A DNA stretch of 64,000 nucleotides from SIG603 sp964370635 (lineage in GTDB: Bacteria > Bacillota > Clostridia > Oscillospirales > Acutalibacteraceae): the NCBI GenBank assembly GCA_964370635.1, contig CAYJJU010000001.1, positions 1 to 64,000 of the forward strand, written 5' to 3'. Each line of letters begins with the position of its first letter. Within the stretch, counting starts at the first letter, position 1. Positions 34,194 to 41,603 of this stretch are shown one piece after another. The position numbers were made by a program, and so were the translations under genes. Under the pieces are notes generated by a model. The model was not told the DNA's origin and made no database searches. It saw only the letters and a program-made list of their open reading frames with translations.

Positions 34194-35402
34194 ATGAAAA
34201 GTACAAAAAACATATACAAACCCACCATATTTGCCTGCTACAGGGCAAACATCGCTCACGCCGCAATGAATAATTTATCGCCCCTTCTTTTTATTGTTTA
34301 TCAACAAAAATTTAATTTAAGCTATACTTTACTTGCAAGTTTAATACTTTTTAATTTTTGCACTCAAATACTATCCGACATACTGGCTGTAAAATATGTG
34401 GATAAAATAGGCTATAGAAAAGCCGCCACATTTTCTCAAATTACCGTCGGACTGGGTCTTGTGCTCATGTCTATTTTGCCAAATGTAATGGCCTCGCCTT
34501 TTCTAGGGCTTGTCATCGCCTCTTTTGTCTGCGGCATGGGTGGCGGAGTAATAGAAGTTATTTTAAGCCCAATTATAGACTCTATGCCCTCTGATGCCAA
34601 GGCCTCTGCCATGAGCCTTCTTCACTCATTTTACTGCTGGGGACAAGTGCTTGTCGTCGTTGTCACCACGGTTTTACTTAGCATAATAGGCGACAATCTT
34701 TGGTACATAATACCACTTGTTTGGGCGGCTATACCCATATATAATTTCTTTTCTTTTTTAAAAGTACCACTTAGCGACACCATTCCTCACGAGGAAAAAA
34801 CACCGCTTAAAAAACTATTTTCATCAAAAGTCTTTCTCGTTGCAATGATTATAATGATATGCGCAGGCGCTTCTGAAATTTCCATGGCGCAGTGGAGCTC
34901 ACTATTTGCAGAAACCGCTTTGGGCGTACCAAAAGTAATGGGCGATTTGCTAGGGCCTTGCCTTTTTGCCGTATTCATGGGAATAGGCAGAGTAATTTAT
35001 GGAATTTACGGACATAAGATAAATCTATTTAACACCCTCATAGGCTCCTCCGCCCTTGCCGCCCTATGCTATGTGGGCACGGCACTTTTCCAAATCCCCA
35101 TACTTGCGCTAATCAGTTGCTCGTTATGCGGCTTTGGCGTTGCACTCATGTGGCCTGGCACTATAAGCTCCTCTAGCGCTATTTTCCCAAAAGGAGGTGC
35201 GGCAATGTTCGGTGTGCTTGCAATAGGCGGCGACATAGGTTGCTCCATAGGCCCCGGACTACTCGGCACCATATCAGACCAAGCAGGACTAAGGACAGGC
35301 ATGCTCGCGGGCACTATCTTCCCCATCATCTTATTACTTGGCGTAATTTATCTTAAACACTATGCGAAAACGCATAAACTTGACATACAAAAAAGGGACT
35401 GA
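34194..35402 (+). CDS. MFS transporter
   Basis: 402 aa with about 12 helices. The DKIGYRKAATFSQ loop between helices 2 and 3 and the second-half GHKINLFNT position fit the major facilitator fold. It resembles sugar/drug MFS proteins of the FucP/YfkF-like kind; the substrate is unknown. It is first in a four-gene operon, and its stop (TGA at 35400) is 2 bp before the ATG of the GTPase-nuclease fusion, implying coupled translation. GGAG lies 10 nt before the ATG. Confidence 0.82.
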   Translation: MKSTKNIYKPTIFACYRANIAHAAMNNLSPLLFIVYQQKFNLSYTLLASLILFNFCTQILSDILAVKYVDKIGYRKAATFSQITVGLGLVLMSILPNVMASPFLGLVIASFVCGMGGGVIEVILSPIIDSMPSDAKASAMSLLHSFYCWGQVLVVVVTTVLLSIIGDNLWYIIPLVWAAIPIYNFFSFLKVPLSDTIPHEEKTPLKKLFSSKVFLVAMIIMICAGASEISMAQWSSLFAETALGVPKVMGDLLGPCLFAVFMGIGRVIYGIYGHKINLFNTLIGSSALAALCYVGTALFQIPILALISCSLCGFGVALMWPGTISSSSAIFPKGGAAMFGVLAIGGDIGCSIGPGLLGTISDQAGLRTGMLAGTIFPIILLLGVIYLKHYAKTHKLDIQKRD

Positions 35403-35404
35403 CA

Positions 35405-37963
35405 ATGGAACATTTAACAGCAGGAATTTTAGCGCATGTCGACTCGGGTAAAACCACTTTATCCGAGGCCATGCTTTATAAAAGTGGAAAAATTAGAACA
35501 CTGGGTCGTGTCGACCACAAAAACGCATTTTTAGACACTCACCAAGTGGAGAGAGCCCGTGGAATTACGGTATTCTCAAAACAGAGCAGTATAAAACTTT
35601 CTGACAAAATCTTAGATTTTATAGACACACCCGGTCATGTGGATTTTACATCGGAAACAGAGCGTGCCTTACAGGTACTCGACTATGCCGTGCTTGTCAT
35701 AAATGCGACAGACGGCGTGCAAAGCCATACCCAAACGCTGTGGAGCTTGCTTACACGCTACAATATACCAACCTTTGTTTTCATAAATAAAATGGACTTG
35801 GAAAATAAAGGTGCGAAAAACCTCATTAATGAATTATCAAATAAACTTTCGGGAAACTTTGTGGACTTTTCGGACACGGATTTATTTGAGCATATAGCCA
35901 TGTGCGACGACAAACTGATGGACTACTATTTAAAGCACGGCAAAATAGAGAAATCTGACATACAAAATTTAATTTTCGACAGAAACATCTTCCCCTGCTT
36001 TTTCGGCTCTGCCCTAAAGCTTTTGGGAATTGATGAATTTTTAGACGGAATTAGCGCATATACAAAGGAAAAAGTCTATCCCAAAAAATTTGGCGCAAGG
36101 GTTTATAAAATCACTTGGGACGAGCAGGGAAACAGGCTTACCCATATAAAGCTAACCGGCGGAAGCCTAAAAACCAAGGCGGTGGTTTTTTACGACGATA
36201 AGGGCGGAAACTCATGGAGTGAAAAGGCAAACGAAATCCGTGTGTATGACGGGCAAAAATTTAAGGCGGCAAACGAAGTTTTTGCAGGCGAAATCTGCTC
36301 TATAACAGGTATTAGCTCCACCTATGCAGGGCAAGGCCTCGGAGAGGAAAAGCAGGTAATGCTTCCAATAATAAACCCCGTTTTAAGCTACCAAATTTTA
36401 TACCCCATGGAAACCGACGTGTCCGCCCTCATATCAAAACTGAGAATTTTAGAGCAAGAAGACCCACAGCTTCATGTGGTAATAAACGAAAAGCTTCGTG
36501 AAATTCACATTCAGCTCATGGGCGCAATCCAGCTTGAAATTTTAAGCACCGTAATTAAAGAGCGCTTCGGCTTCGACATAATGTTCGATAAGGGAAATAT
36601 AGTTTATAAGGAAAGCATTAAAGAAGAAGTCATAGGCAAAGGGCATTTTGAACCCCTAAGACACTATGCCGAGGTGCATTTAAAGCTTGAGCCCTTGCCA
36701 CAGGGCAGTGGACTTGTGTTTGATGCAAAACTAAGTGTCGATAAACTCGATAAGAATTTTCAAAGGTTAGTGCTAACTCATTTAGAGGAAAAGGCACATT
36801 TAGGAGTGCTTACGGGCTCTGAGATAACAGACATGAAAATCACACTGATAGCCGGCAGGGCTCACGAAAAGCACACCACCGGTGGAGACTTTAGGCAGGC
36901 CACCTACAGGGCGGTAAGGCAGGGTTTAATGTGTGCAAAATCAGTGCTTTTAGAGCCTGTATACGACTTTAAAATTGAAGTCCCAGCCGAAAATGTAGGC
37001 AGGGCGATAACCGACATACAAAAAATGGGCGGAACATTCAGCGACCCCCAAACCATGGGTGAGCTTACAATAATCACAGGCACAGTGCCAGTGTCCACCA
37101 GTATGGAATATAAAAGAGATATAATATCTTACACAAAGGGCAAAGGAAATTTTTACTGCAGTGTAAAGGGCTATGCGCCTTGCCACAATGCAGAGGAAGT
37201 CATCGCAAAACTTTCTTACCGCCCCGAAAATGACGTGGAAAACACGCCCGATTCGGTGTTTTGCTCGCACGGTAGCGGATTTATTGTAAAGTGGAGCGAA
37301 GTCGATAAATTTATGCAAATTGAAGACGAAACACAGAAAAAGCAAGAGGACCCCACAAAACTTAATCGATATAAAATAGAAACAACAGGCATGTCTATGG
37401 AAAGCGACAAGGCTTTACTCGAGATTTTTGAGAAGACTTACGGCACTATTAAAAGAGATTTACCACAAAAATTCGCCCCACCTAAAAGGCATGATTTGAA
37501 AGAGGAATATAAATTCAAGGCGAGCAATCCCCTAACAGGCCCTGAATATATCTTAGTCGACGGCTACAACATTATTTTTGCATGGGATAATTTAAAGGAA
37601 ATTGCAAAAGAAAATATAGACGCCGCAAGGGTAACGCTTATGGATATCTTATCAAATTATAGTGCGTATAAGCAAAATAAACTAATTTTGGTATTTGATG
37701 CGTATAAGGTAAAGGGAAATCCAGGCTCGGTTGAAGATTACCATGGGATAAGCGTAGTATACACAAAAGAGGCGGAAACTGCCGACATGTATATAGAAAA
37801 AGTAACCCACAAAGTCGCAAGGCACAACAGGGTAAGGGTTGCAACTTCCGACACCTTAGAGCAAATAATAATTTTAGGCCACGGCGCAGTTAAAATTTCG
37901 GCCGAGAATTTTAAAAGAGAAATTGATGAAACCACTGAACTTATTAGAGAGTATTTAAGATAG
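35405..37963 (+). CDS. TetM/EF-G-like translational GTPase fused to a YacP/Rae1-type NYN nuclease domain
   Basis: 852 aa. Residues 1 to about 640 are a translational GTPase of the ribosome-protection type: P-loop AHVDSGKTTLSE (10-21), RARGITV, DTPGHVDF (74-81) and NKMD (128-131). EF-G-like domains II to V follow, with a domain IV tip loop around AGRAHEKHTTGGDFRQAT (about 480). A charged linker (about 640-710) leads to a NYN/PIN-like domain (about 715-852) with acidic residues in ILVDGYNII, LVFDAYKVKG, EAETADMYIE and VATSD, as in YacP/Rae1, the RNase that cuts mRNA in the ribosomal A site. The fusion suggests ribosome-targeted mRNA cleavage or rescue. Tetracycline resistance is possible but not shown. 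Confidence 0.85.
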   Translation: MEHLTAGILAHVDSGKTTLSEAMLYKSGKIRTLGRVDHKNAFLDTHQVERARGITVFSKQSSIKLSDKILDFIDTPGHVDFTSETERALQVLDYAVLVINATDGVQSHTQTLWSLLTRYNIPTFVFINKMDLENKGAKNLINELSNKLSGNFVDFSDTDLFEHIAMCDDKLMDYYLKHGKIEKSDIQNLIFDRNIFPCFFGSALKLLGIDEFLDGISAYTKEKVYPKKFGARVYKITWDEQGNRLTHIKLTGGSLKTKAVVFYDDKGGNSWSEKANEIRVYDGQKFKAANEVFAGEICSITGISSTYAGQGLGEEKQVMLPIINPVLSYQILYPMETDVSALISKLRILEQEDPQLHVVINEKLREIHIQLMGAIQLEILSTVIKERFGFDIMFDKGNIVYKESIKEEVIGKGHFEPLRHYAEVHLKLEPLPQGSGLVFDAKLSVDKLDKNFQRLVLTHLEEKAHLGVLTGSEITDMKITLIAGRAHEKHTTGGDFRQATYRAVRQGLMCAKSVLLEPVYDFKIEVPAENVGRAITDIQKMGGTFSDPQTMGELTIITGTVPVSTSMEYKRDIISYTKGKGNFYCSVKGYAPCHNAEEVIAKLSYRPENDVENTPDSVFCSHGSGFIVKWSEVDKFMQIEDETQKKQEDPTKLNRYKIETTGMSMESDKALLEIFEKTYGTIKRDLPQKFAPPKRHDLKEEYKFKASNPLTGPEYILVDGYNIIFAWDNLKEIAKENIDAARVTLMDILSNYSAYKQNKLILVFDAYKVKGNPGSVEDYHGISVVYTKEAETADMYIEKVTHKVARHNRVRVATSDTLEQIIILGHGAVKISAENFKREIDETTELIREYLR

Positions 37964-37978
37964 GAGAGGAAAATTATC

Positions 37979-38560
37979 ATGGAATTTAAATTTATTAACA
38001 AGACTATCCCCGAAGAGATTGATGGCAACAAAATCATTTTGAAATCGGGTGAAAAAACCGATTATTTTTGCCCTTATGACTATGAAACCAAAACGACAAA
38101 TAAAATTTTCACCGCACCATTTATGTATACCGAAGTACAGGGAGATTTTGTAGCAAGTGTAAAGGCGACGCTTGATTTCAAGGACACCTACGACTCTGCT
38201 GTTTTAATGCTAATGGAGAATGAAACACTTTGGGCAAAGGCCTGTTTTGAGCTGACTGATTTTGGCAAAACCGCTGCTGTGAGCGTCGTGACAAACGGAA
38301 TATCAGACGATGCAAACGGCGCAAATGTGACCGCAAAAGAAATATACTTAAAGGCTGTACGGGTAAAAAATGATTTTTCTTTCCACTATTCACTTGATGG
38401 CAAAAACTATGAAATGATGCGTTTTTTCCATCTCGAAATGAGCGATACCATAAAAGTCGGCATGGCATCCCAATCGCCTTTGGGAAAAGGGACTACTTGT
38501 GTATTTTACGATTTTAAAGTGGAAAACATCACGGTTAAGAACATAAGAAAAGGTGAGTAA
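37979..38560 (+). CDS. DUF1349-like beta-sandwich protein
   Basis: 193 aa, no signal peptide, so probably cytoplasmic. The pattern NKIFTAPFMYTEVQGDF, then FKDTYDSAVLMLMENE and HYSLDGKNYEMMRFF, fits the concanavalin A-like DUF1349 family, which binds or acts on carbohydrates in some members. It lies 15 bp after the GTPase/NYN gene, behind a GGAGAGG site, and its last codons overlap the ribosome binding site of the next, related gene. Role in the operon unknown. Confidence 0.7.
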   Translation: MEFKFINKTIPEEIDGNKIILKSGEKTDYFCPYDYETKTTNKIFTAPFMYTEVQGDFVASVKATLDFKDTYDSAVLMLMENETLWAKACFELTDFGKTAAVSVVTNGISDDANGANVTAKEIYLKAVRVKNDFSFHYSLDGKNYEMMRFFHLEMSDTIKVGMASQSPLGKGTTCVFYDFKVENITVKNIRKGE

Positions 38561-38561
38561 G

Positions 38562-39158
38562 ATGAATTTAAATAACTTCAAATGGACTAGAGAGCCAAAA
38601 GCCTGTGAAATTTTAGATGATAAAATAAAAATAACCACAAACCCACACACGGATTTATGGCAGAGAACTTATTATAATTTTAGAAACGACAACGCACCCG
38701 TACTTCAAACGGAAAGCAGTGAAAAGTACTTCTCATTTACATTCAAGGTGAAATTTGAGGCAAATCACCGTTTTGACCAGTGTGGAGTAGTAATGTATTT
38801 GGACTCTGATAACTGGATTAAAGGCTCTATAGAGTACGAAAACGCAGAATTCTCACACTTAGGTTCTGTTGCAACAAATAACGGCTATTCCGACTGGGCA
38901 ACCACCGAAATTTCTGCCGATATAAAATCTATGTGGTACAGACTAAGCCGTCGTGAAAACGATTTCTTAATTGAATGCTCAAAAGACGGAAAAACATTTT
39001 CTCAAATGAGAATTTGCCATATGTCAAACGCCACCGACACCGTGCAATTTGGCATTTATGCCTGTAGCCCAGAGGACTCAAGCTTCACCGCAACATTTTC
39101 AAACTTTTCCTTAGGTGAGTGTAAATGGCAGGCACACGACGGCCAACAACCTGACTGA
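38562..39158 (+). CDS. Second DUF1349-like beta-sandwich protein
   Basis: About 198 aa, clearly a paralogue type of the preceding gene, with FTFKVKFEANHRFDQCGVVM, LDSDNWIKGSIEYEN (the DUF1349 core) and MWYRLSRRENDFLIE followed by CSKDGKTFSQMR. The ATG at 38562 is preferred over a GTG three codons earlier that lies inside the AAGGTGAG binding site. It is the last gene of the operon. Adjacent family members of different sequence suggest two related but not identical binding or enzymatic roles. Confidence 0.75.
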   Translation: MNLNNFKWTREPKACEILDDKIKITTNPHTDLWQRTYYNFRNDNAPVLQTESSEKYFSFTFKVKFEANHRFDQCGVVMYLDSDNWIKGSIEYENAEFSHLGSVATNNGYSDWATTEISADIKSMWYRLSRRENDFLIECSKDGKTFSQMRICHMSNATDTVQFGIYACSPEDSSFTATFSNFSLGECKWQAHDGQQPD

Positions 39159-39179
39159 AAATTTTTGTTTGAAAATTTT

Positions 39180-39298
39180 GAAGTAAAAAGTAAAATGTAA
39201 TAGTGAAGAAGTGTGGGTAAGTCCTTCGCAGTGTTTTCGTTTAAGAAAACCCAACGCAGCTTCCACCATAGTTCTTCACTATTGATTATTATTTCAAC
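39180..39298. other. Intergenic segment with inverted repeats between convergent genes
   Basis: Holds short direct AAAAGTAAAAAG and GTGAAGAAGTG-like units on one side and TTCTTCACTATTGATTATT on the other, which can pair, enclosing GTTTTCGTTTAAGAAAAC. It probably serves as a bidirectional terminator of the DUF1349 and HD genes and is related to the dispersed short-unit repeats elsewhere. Confidence 0.4.
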
Positions 39299-39886
39299 CT
39301 ATCTTCCCCAAAGGCTTTCATCGCTGCATACCACTTCGTAAATGTTTTTCCCACAGAGATTTTCAAAATATGCCTTAAGTTCCATGTTTTTATCCCTTTT
39401 AACTTTAGGATAATTTCCGTATCTCGCTTCGACATCGTCCATTCTTTGTGCCATGTCTACTACTTTATCACCTGCAAGGCAGTCACAAAGCTGAATTAGT
39501 TTGTCGTATTCGTCATATTCCATACGATTTAATACGTCTTTTAGCATTAAAAATTCTTCGTCTGCTACATCAATATTTCCGATGTACTCGTCAATGTCAT
39601 GTGTTGCAAATGAATGGCTAAGACACACCCTTGCCACTTCTTCATAGCCTAGTTTCATCATATACATATAACCGTCATACACATGTTTAAATTGATACAC
39701 GCCATTATATCTGCCTATGTCATGCAAAAGCCCTAAGACATAGGCTTTTTCGCTGTCAAGCCCACTTGCTTTACCTATCTTTTCGGCACAGTCGGCAGCT
39801 GTGTAACAGTGTTGTACCCACGGCCCTGGATTTTTAATTCCTGCATCTTCAATAAGCTCTATTGCTTTTTCTCTTGTAGGTATCAT
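39299..39886 (-). CDS. HD-domain phosphohydrolase
   Basis: 195 aa. The HD metal site is seen as H25 in WVQHCYTAAD, the HD pair in LGLLHDIGRYNG (about residues 54-55) and a later Asp in IQLCDCLAG. Such proteins cleave phosphate esters of nucleotides; the exact substrate is unknown. TAAGAGG precedes the ATG. It lies 14 bp after the nitroreductase and probably shares its transcript. Confidence 0.8.
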   Translation of the reverse strand: MIPTREKAIELIEDAGIKNPGPWVQHCYTAADCAEKIGKASGLDSEKAYVLGLLHDIGRYNGVYQFKHVYDGYMYMMKLGYEEVARVCLSHSFATHDIDEYIGNIDVADEEFLMLKDVLNRMEYDEYDKLIQLCDCLAGDKVVDMAQRMDDVEARYGNYPKVKRDKNMELKAYFENLCGKNIYEVVCSDESLWGR

Positions 39887-39900
39887 AATTTCATATCCTC

Positions 39901-40419
39901 TTATTCGATAATTACAAATTCGCCTGATTTTTCTCTTACACCCTCGGCAGGTTTTGCAGAATAACCAAGCGCCGCAATGCCGTAAATCTCATGGTCCTCA
40001 GGCACTCCAAGTTTTGTCAAGATAGCTCTAATTTCAGGTTCATCACATATATTACCTAACTGATTAATCCAGACCGAGCCTATGCCCATGCTGTGCGCCG
40101 CAAGTGCTATATTTTCCATGGCGCAGGCATTGTCATCTCTTCCCCATTTGCTGTCTTTCACGTTTGATGGAATAATAAGCGCCACGGGATTATACATGTT
40201 ATAGTTTTCATTACCCAAAACTTTTCCTATTGTTTTATAAAGCTCCACAATAATTTCTTTGTTTAAAACAGCCGTAAACTTCCAAGTTTGCTTGTTTGCT
40301 CCACTAGGTGCTGTAAGGGCGCATTTAAGTAAAGTTTCAATATCTTCTTTTGATACAGACTTGTCTGTAAACTCACGGATACTGCGTCTTGTCATTATGT
40401 TATTAATTACTTCATTCAT
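39901..40419 (-). CDS. Nitroreductase family protein
   Basis: About 172 aa, short NfsB/FRP-like FMN enzyme. FMN-contact motifs RRSIREFTDKSV (N-terminal), APSGANKQTWKF and MGIGSVWINQL are present. The reaction is probably NAD(P)H-dependent reduction of nitro or quinone compounds; the real substrate is unknown. The ATG at 40417-40419 follows AAAGGTGG by 8 nt; the GTG four codons earlier lies inside that site. It is upstream of the HD-domain gene. Confidence 0.85.
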   Translation of the reverse strand: MNEVINNIMTRRSIREFTDKSVSKEDIETLLKCALTAPSGANKQTWKFTAVLNKEIIVELYKTIGKVLGNENYNMYNPVALIIPSNVKDSKWGRDDNACAMENIALAAHSMGIGSVWINQLGNICDEPEIRAILTKLGVPEDHEIYGIAALGYSAKPAEGVREKSGEFVIIE

Positions 40420-40482
40420 ATGTTTTGCCACCTTTCAAAATTATTAGTACAATTTTACCACTTTTGCTTTATATGTACAAGT

Positions 40483-40953
40483 TTAATTTCTGATTTTTTC
40501 CATTTTATAATAATCGCCGGGTTGCAGTTTTTTCTCATTGTCTTTATATGAATACCCCAGCTTTTCATAAAAACTTGCCGCAGTTATTGATGCGTGAAGC
40601 ACTACTTTCTCACTGTTTAAATAAATTTCGTCCTCTTCAAGCGCATTCATTATGATTTTACCTATGCCTTTTCCGTGATATTCAGGCATTACGAAAATTG
40701 ACAATAAAATGCTCACTTTTTCACTGCCGTTAAAAGGAGTTATCGCCCCCGTTCCGACAATTTGCTCATCGTCTAAAACAGCATAAACATGGCCGCTTTC
40801 CAAGGTTTTTCTTATTCTTTCTTCATTATAACTCGCCACCAAGTTATCCATTGCCTCTTTAGAGTAATCCTTAATATTGACCTCTAAAAAATTTCTGTGC
40901 GCCAAATTTATTGCATCTGCAATCTCATTTTCTAACAGTCTTCGAGTTAACAT
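40483..40953 (-). CDS. GNAT family N-acetyltransferase
   Basis: About 156 aa. The acetyl-CoA binding motif A appears as ILLSIFVMPEYHGKGIGKIIM (R/Q-x2-G-x-G/A type, about 90-110), and HASITAASFYEKLGYSY is the usual C-terminal motif. The substrate is unknown. The ATG at 40951-40953 has GGAGGAAATT before it; the upstream in-frame extension is not believable because it runs into the toxin-module promoter. It is divergent from that module. Confidence 0.85.
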   Translation of the reverse strand: MLTRRLLENEIADAINLAHRNFLEVNIKDYSKEAMDNLVASYNEERIRKTLESGHVYAVLDDEQIVGTGAITPFNGSEKVSILLSIFVMPEYHGKGIGKIIMNALEEDEIYLNSEKVVLHASITAASFYEKLGYSYKDNEKKLQPGDYYKMEKIRN

Positions 40954-40977
40954 AATTTCCTCCTTTAATGTAAATAT

Positions 40978-41006
40978 TTGACATAATATGAAATAATTCG
41001 TATAAT
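40978..41006 (+). promoter_or_regulatory. Sense promoter of toxin module 1
   Basis: TTGACA (40978-40983), 17-bp spacer, TATAAT (41001-41006): perfect consensus. The transcript would begin near 41013 (GTAGGACACTACT) and read through the 272-bp cruciform element into the small peptide gene. The corresponding promoter in module 2 is equally perfect. Confidence 0.8.
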
Positions 41007-41026
41007 AATGCTGTAGGACACTACTT

Positions 41027-41298
41027 GGCCAGCCCGATACAATCAGACCCCGCCCCAAATAAGCATCTTTTATCCCTAAACTGTGTTATCAAAAGTCGTA
41101 ATACGCAAGTATTGCGACTTTTTCTGCCTTGTTTATGAATAAAATCTACTCATTTGGGGTCGGAGATTTATAAAGTGCTGTGTGGGTTTATAAGAAGAAA
41201 AAGGCTTGAAGTAATGCTCTCGCATTGCAAAAGACTTTGACGCACTTAGAAATCCACACAACACTTTAGAAACGGGCTCTGATTGTATCGAGCTGGCC
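41027..41298. mobile_element. Cruciform element family 2, copy C, inside the toxin-module leader
   Basis: Terminal inverted repeats of about 26 bp start GGCCAGCCCGATACAATC (41027) and end at GGCC 41298. Inside are two hairpins: arms CCCCAAATAAG/CTCATTTGGGG (41053-41159) and AAAGTGCTGTGTGG/CCACACAACACTTT (about 41173-41267). Each carries the same core (GTAATRC...GYATTGC, then CACTTAG or CACAGTTTAG) in opposite orientation. Copy D at 43168-43445 has the same plan. No transposase is encoded, so it would be a miniature, non-autonomous element. Module 2 has only six bases at this position. Confidence 0.75.
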
Positions 41299-41384
41299 CT
41301 CGGTGGACGGTTGCCCTCTATCCCAAGGGGGTATATAATTTCTATAATAATACCCTCTAATCCTTATGGAAAGAGGGTGATAGT

Positions 41385-41471
41385 ATGACGGATTTTGAAA
41401 TTTTTTCATTATTTATTATGATACTTGGTTTAAATACCACGCTCATAATTGCATACATAAAAAAGAAATAA
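41385..41471 (+). CDS. Small hydrophobic peptide, putative type I toxin (module 1)
   Basis: 28 aa: begins MTDFEIFSLFIM, has one continuous membrane helix and ends AYIKKK. AGAGGGTGATAGT precedes the ATG. Module 2 (60332-60406) encodes a clear homologue with the same MTDFE start and IKKK end. This form (short charged start, one helix, basic tail) matches membrane-acting type I toxins such as TxpA/BsrG and 'holin-like toxin' peptides. A hairpin with T-rich flank immediately follows, and an oppositely oriented promoter would make RNA complementary to its 3' end. Toxicity is inferred. Confidence 0.6.
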   Translation: MTDFEIFSLFIMILGLNTTLIIAYIKKK

Positions 41472-41547
41472 CCGCCCTTCCCCAAAAGTTGCGGTTATAA
41501 TCTTTAACTAAAAACCTTTGGGCAACCGTCTATCGGTAGTACCCTAT
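41458..41547 (-). ncRNA. Putative antisense antitoxin RNA (module 1)
   Basis: From the promoter at 41554-41582 a minus-strand RNA of about 90 nt would start near 41547. It begins with a GGGTACTACC...GGTTGCCC stem-loop and ends at the hairpin ATAACCGC/GCGGTTAT followed by a T-rich tract (TTCTTTTTT). It overlaps the 3' end and downstream region of the toxin mRNA. The same RNA is encoded in module 2. Confidence 0.55.
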
Positions 41548-41553
41548 GTTTAT

Positions 41554-41582
41554 ATTGTATGATAATTTCGTTAATTTGTCAA
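41554..41582 (-). promoter_or_regulatory. Antisense promoter of toxin module 1
   Basis: Minus-strand TTGACA (41577-41582), 17-bp spacer, TACAAT (41554-41559), followed by ATAAACATAGGG, the same string that follows the antisense promoter in module 2. Confidence 0.75.
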
Positions 41583-41603
41583 GTTTTCACTCTAAACTCT
41601 CAA

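Noticed and set aside
35405..37963. Annotating the GTPase fusion as a tetracycline-resistance gene
   Set aside because: The ribosome-protection fold is present, but the domain IV tip loop differs from Tet(M) as I recall it and the NYN domain is not part of Tet proteins. Resistance cannot be claimed.
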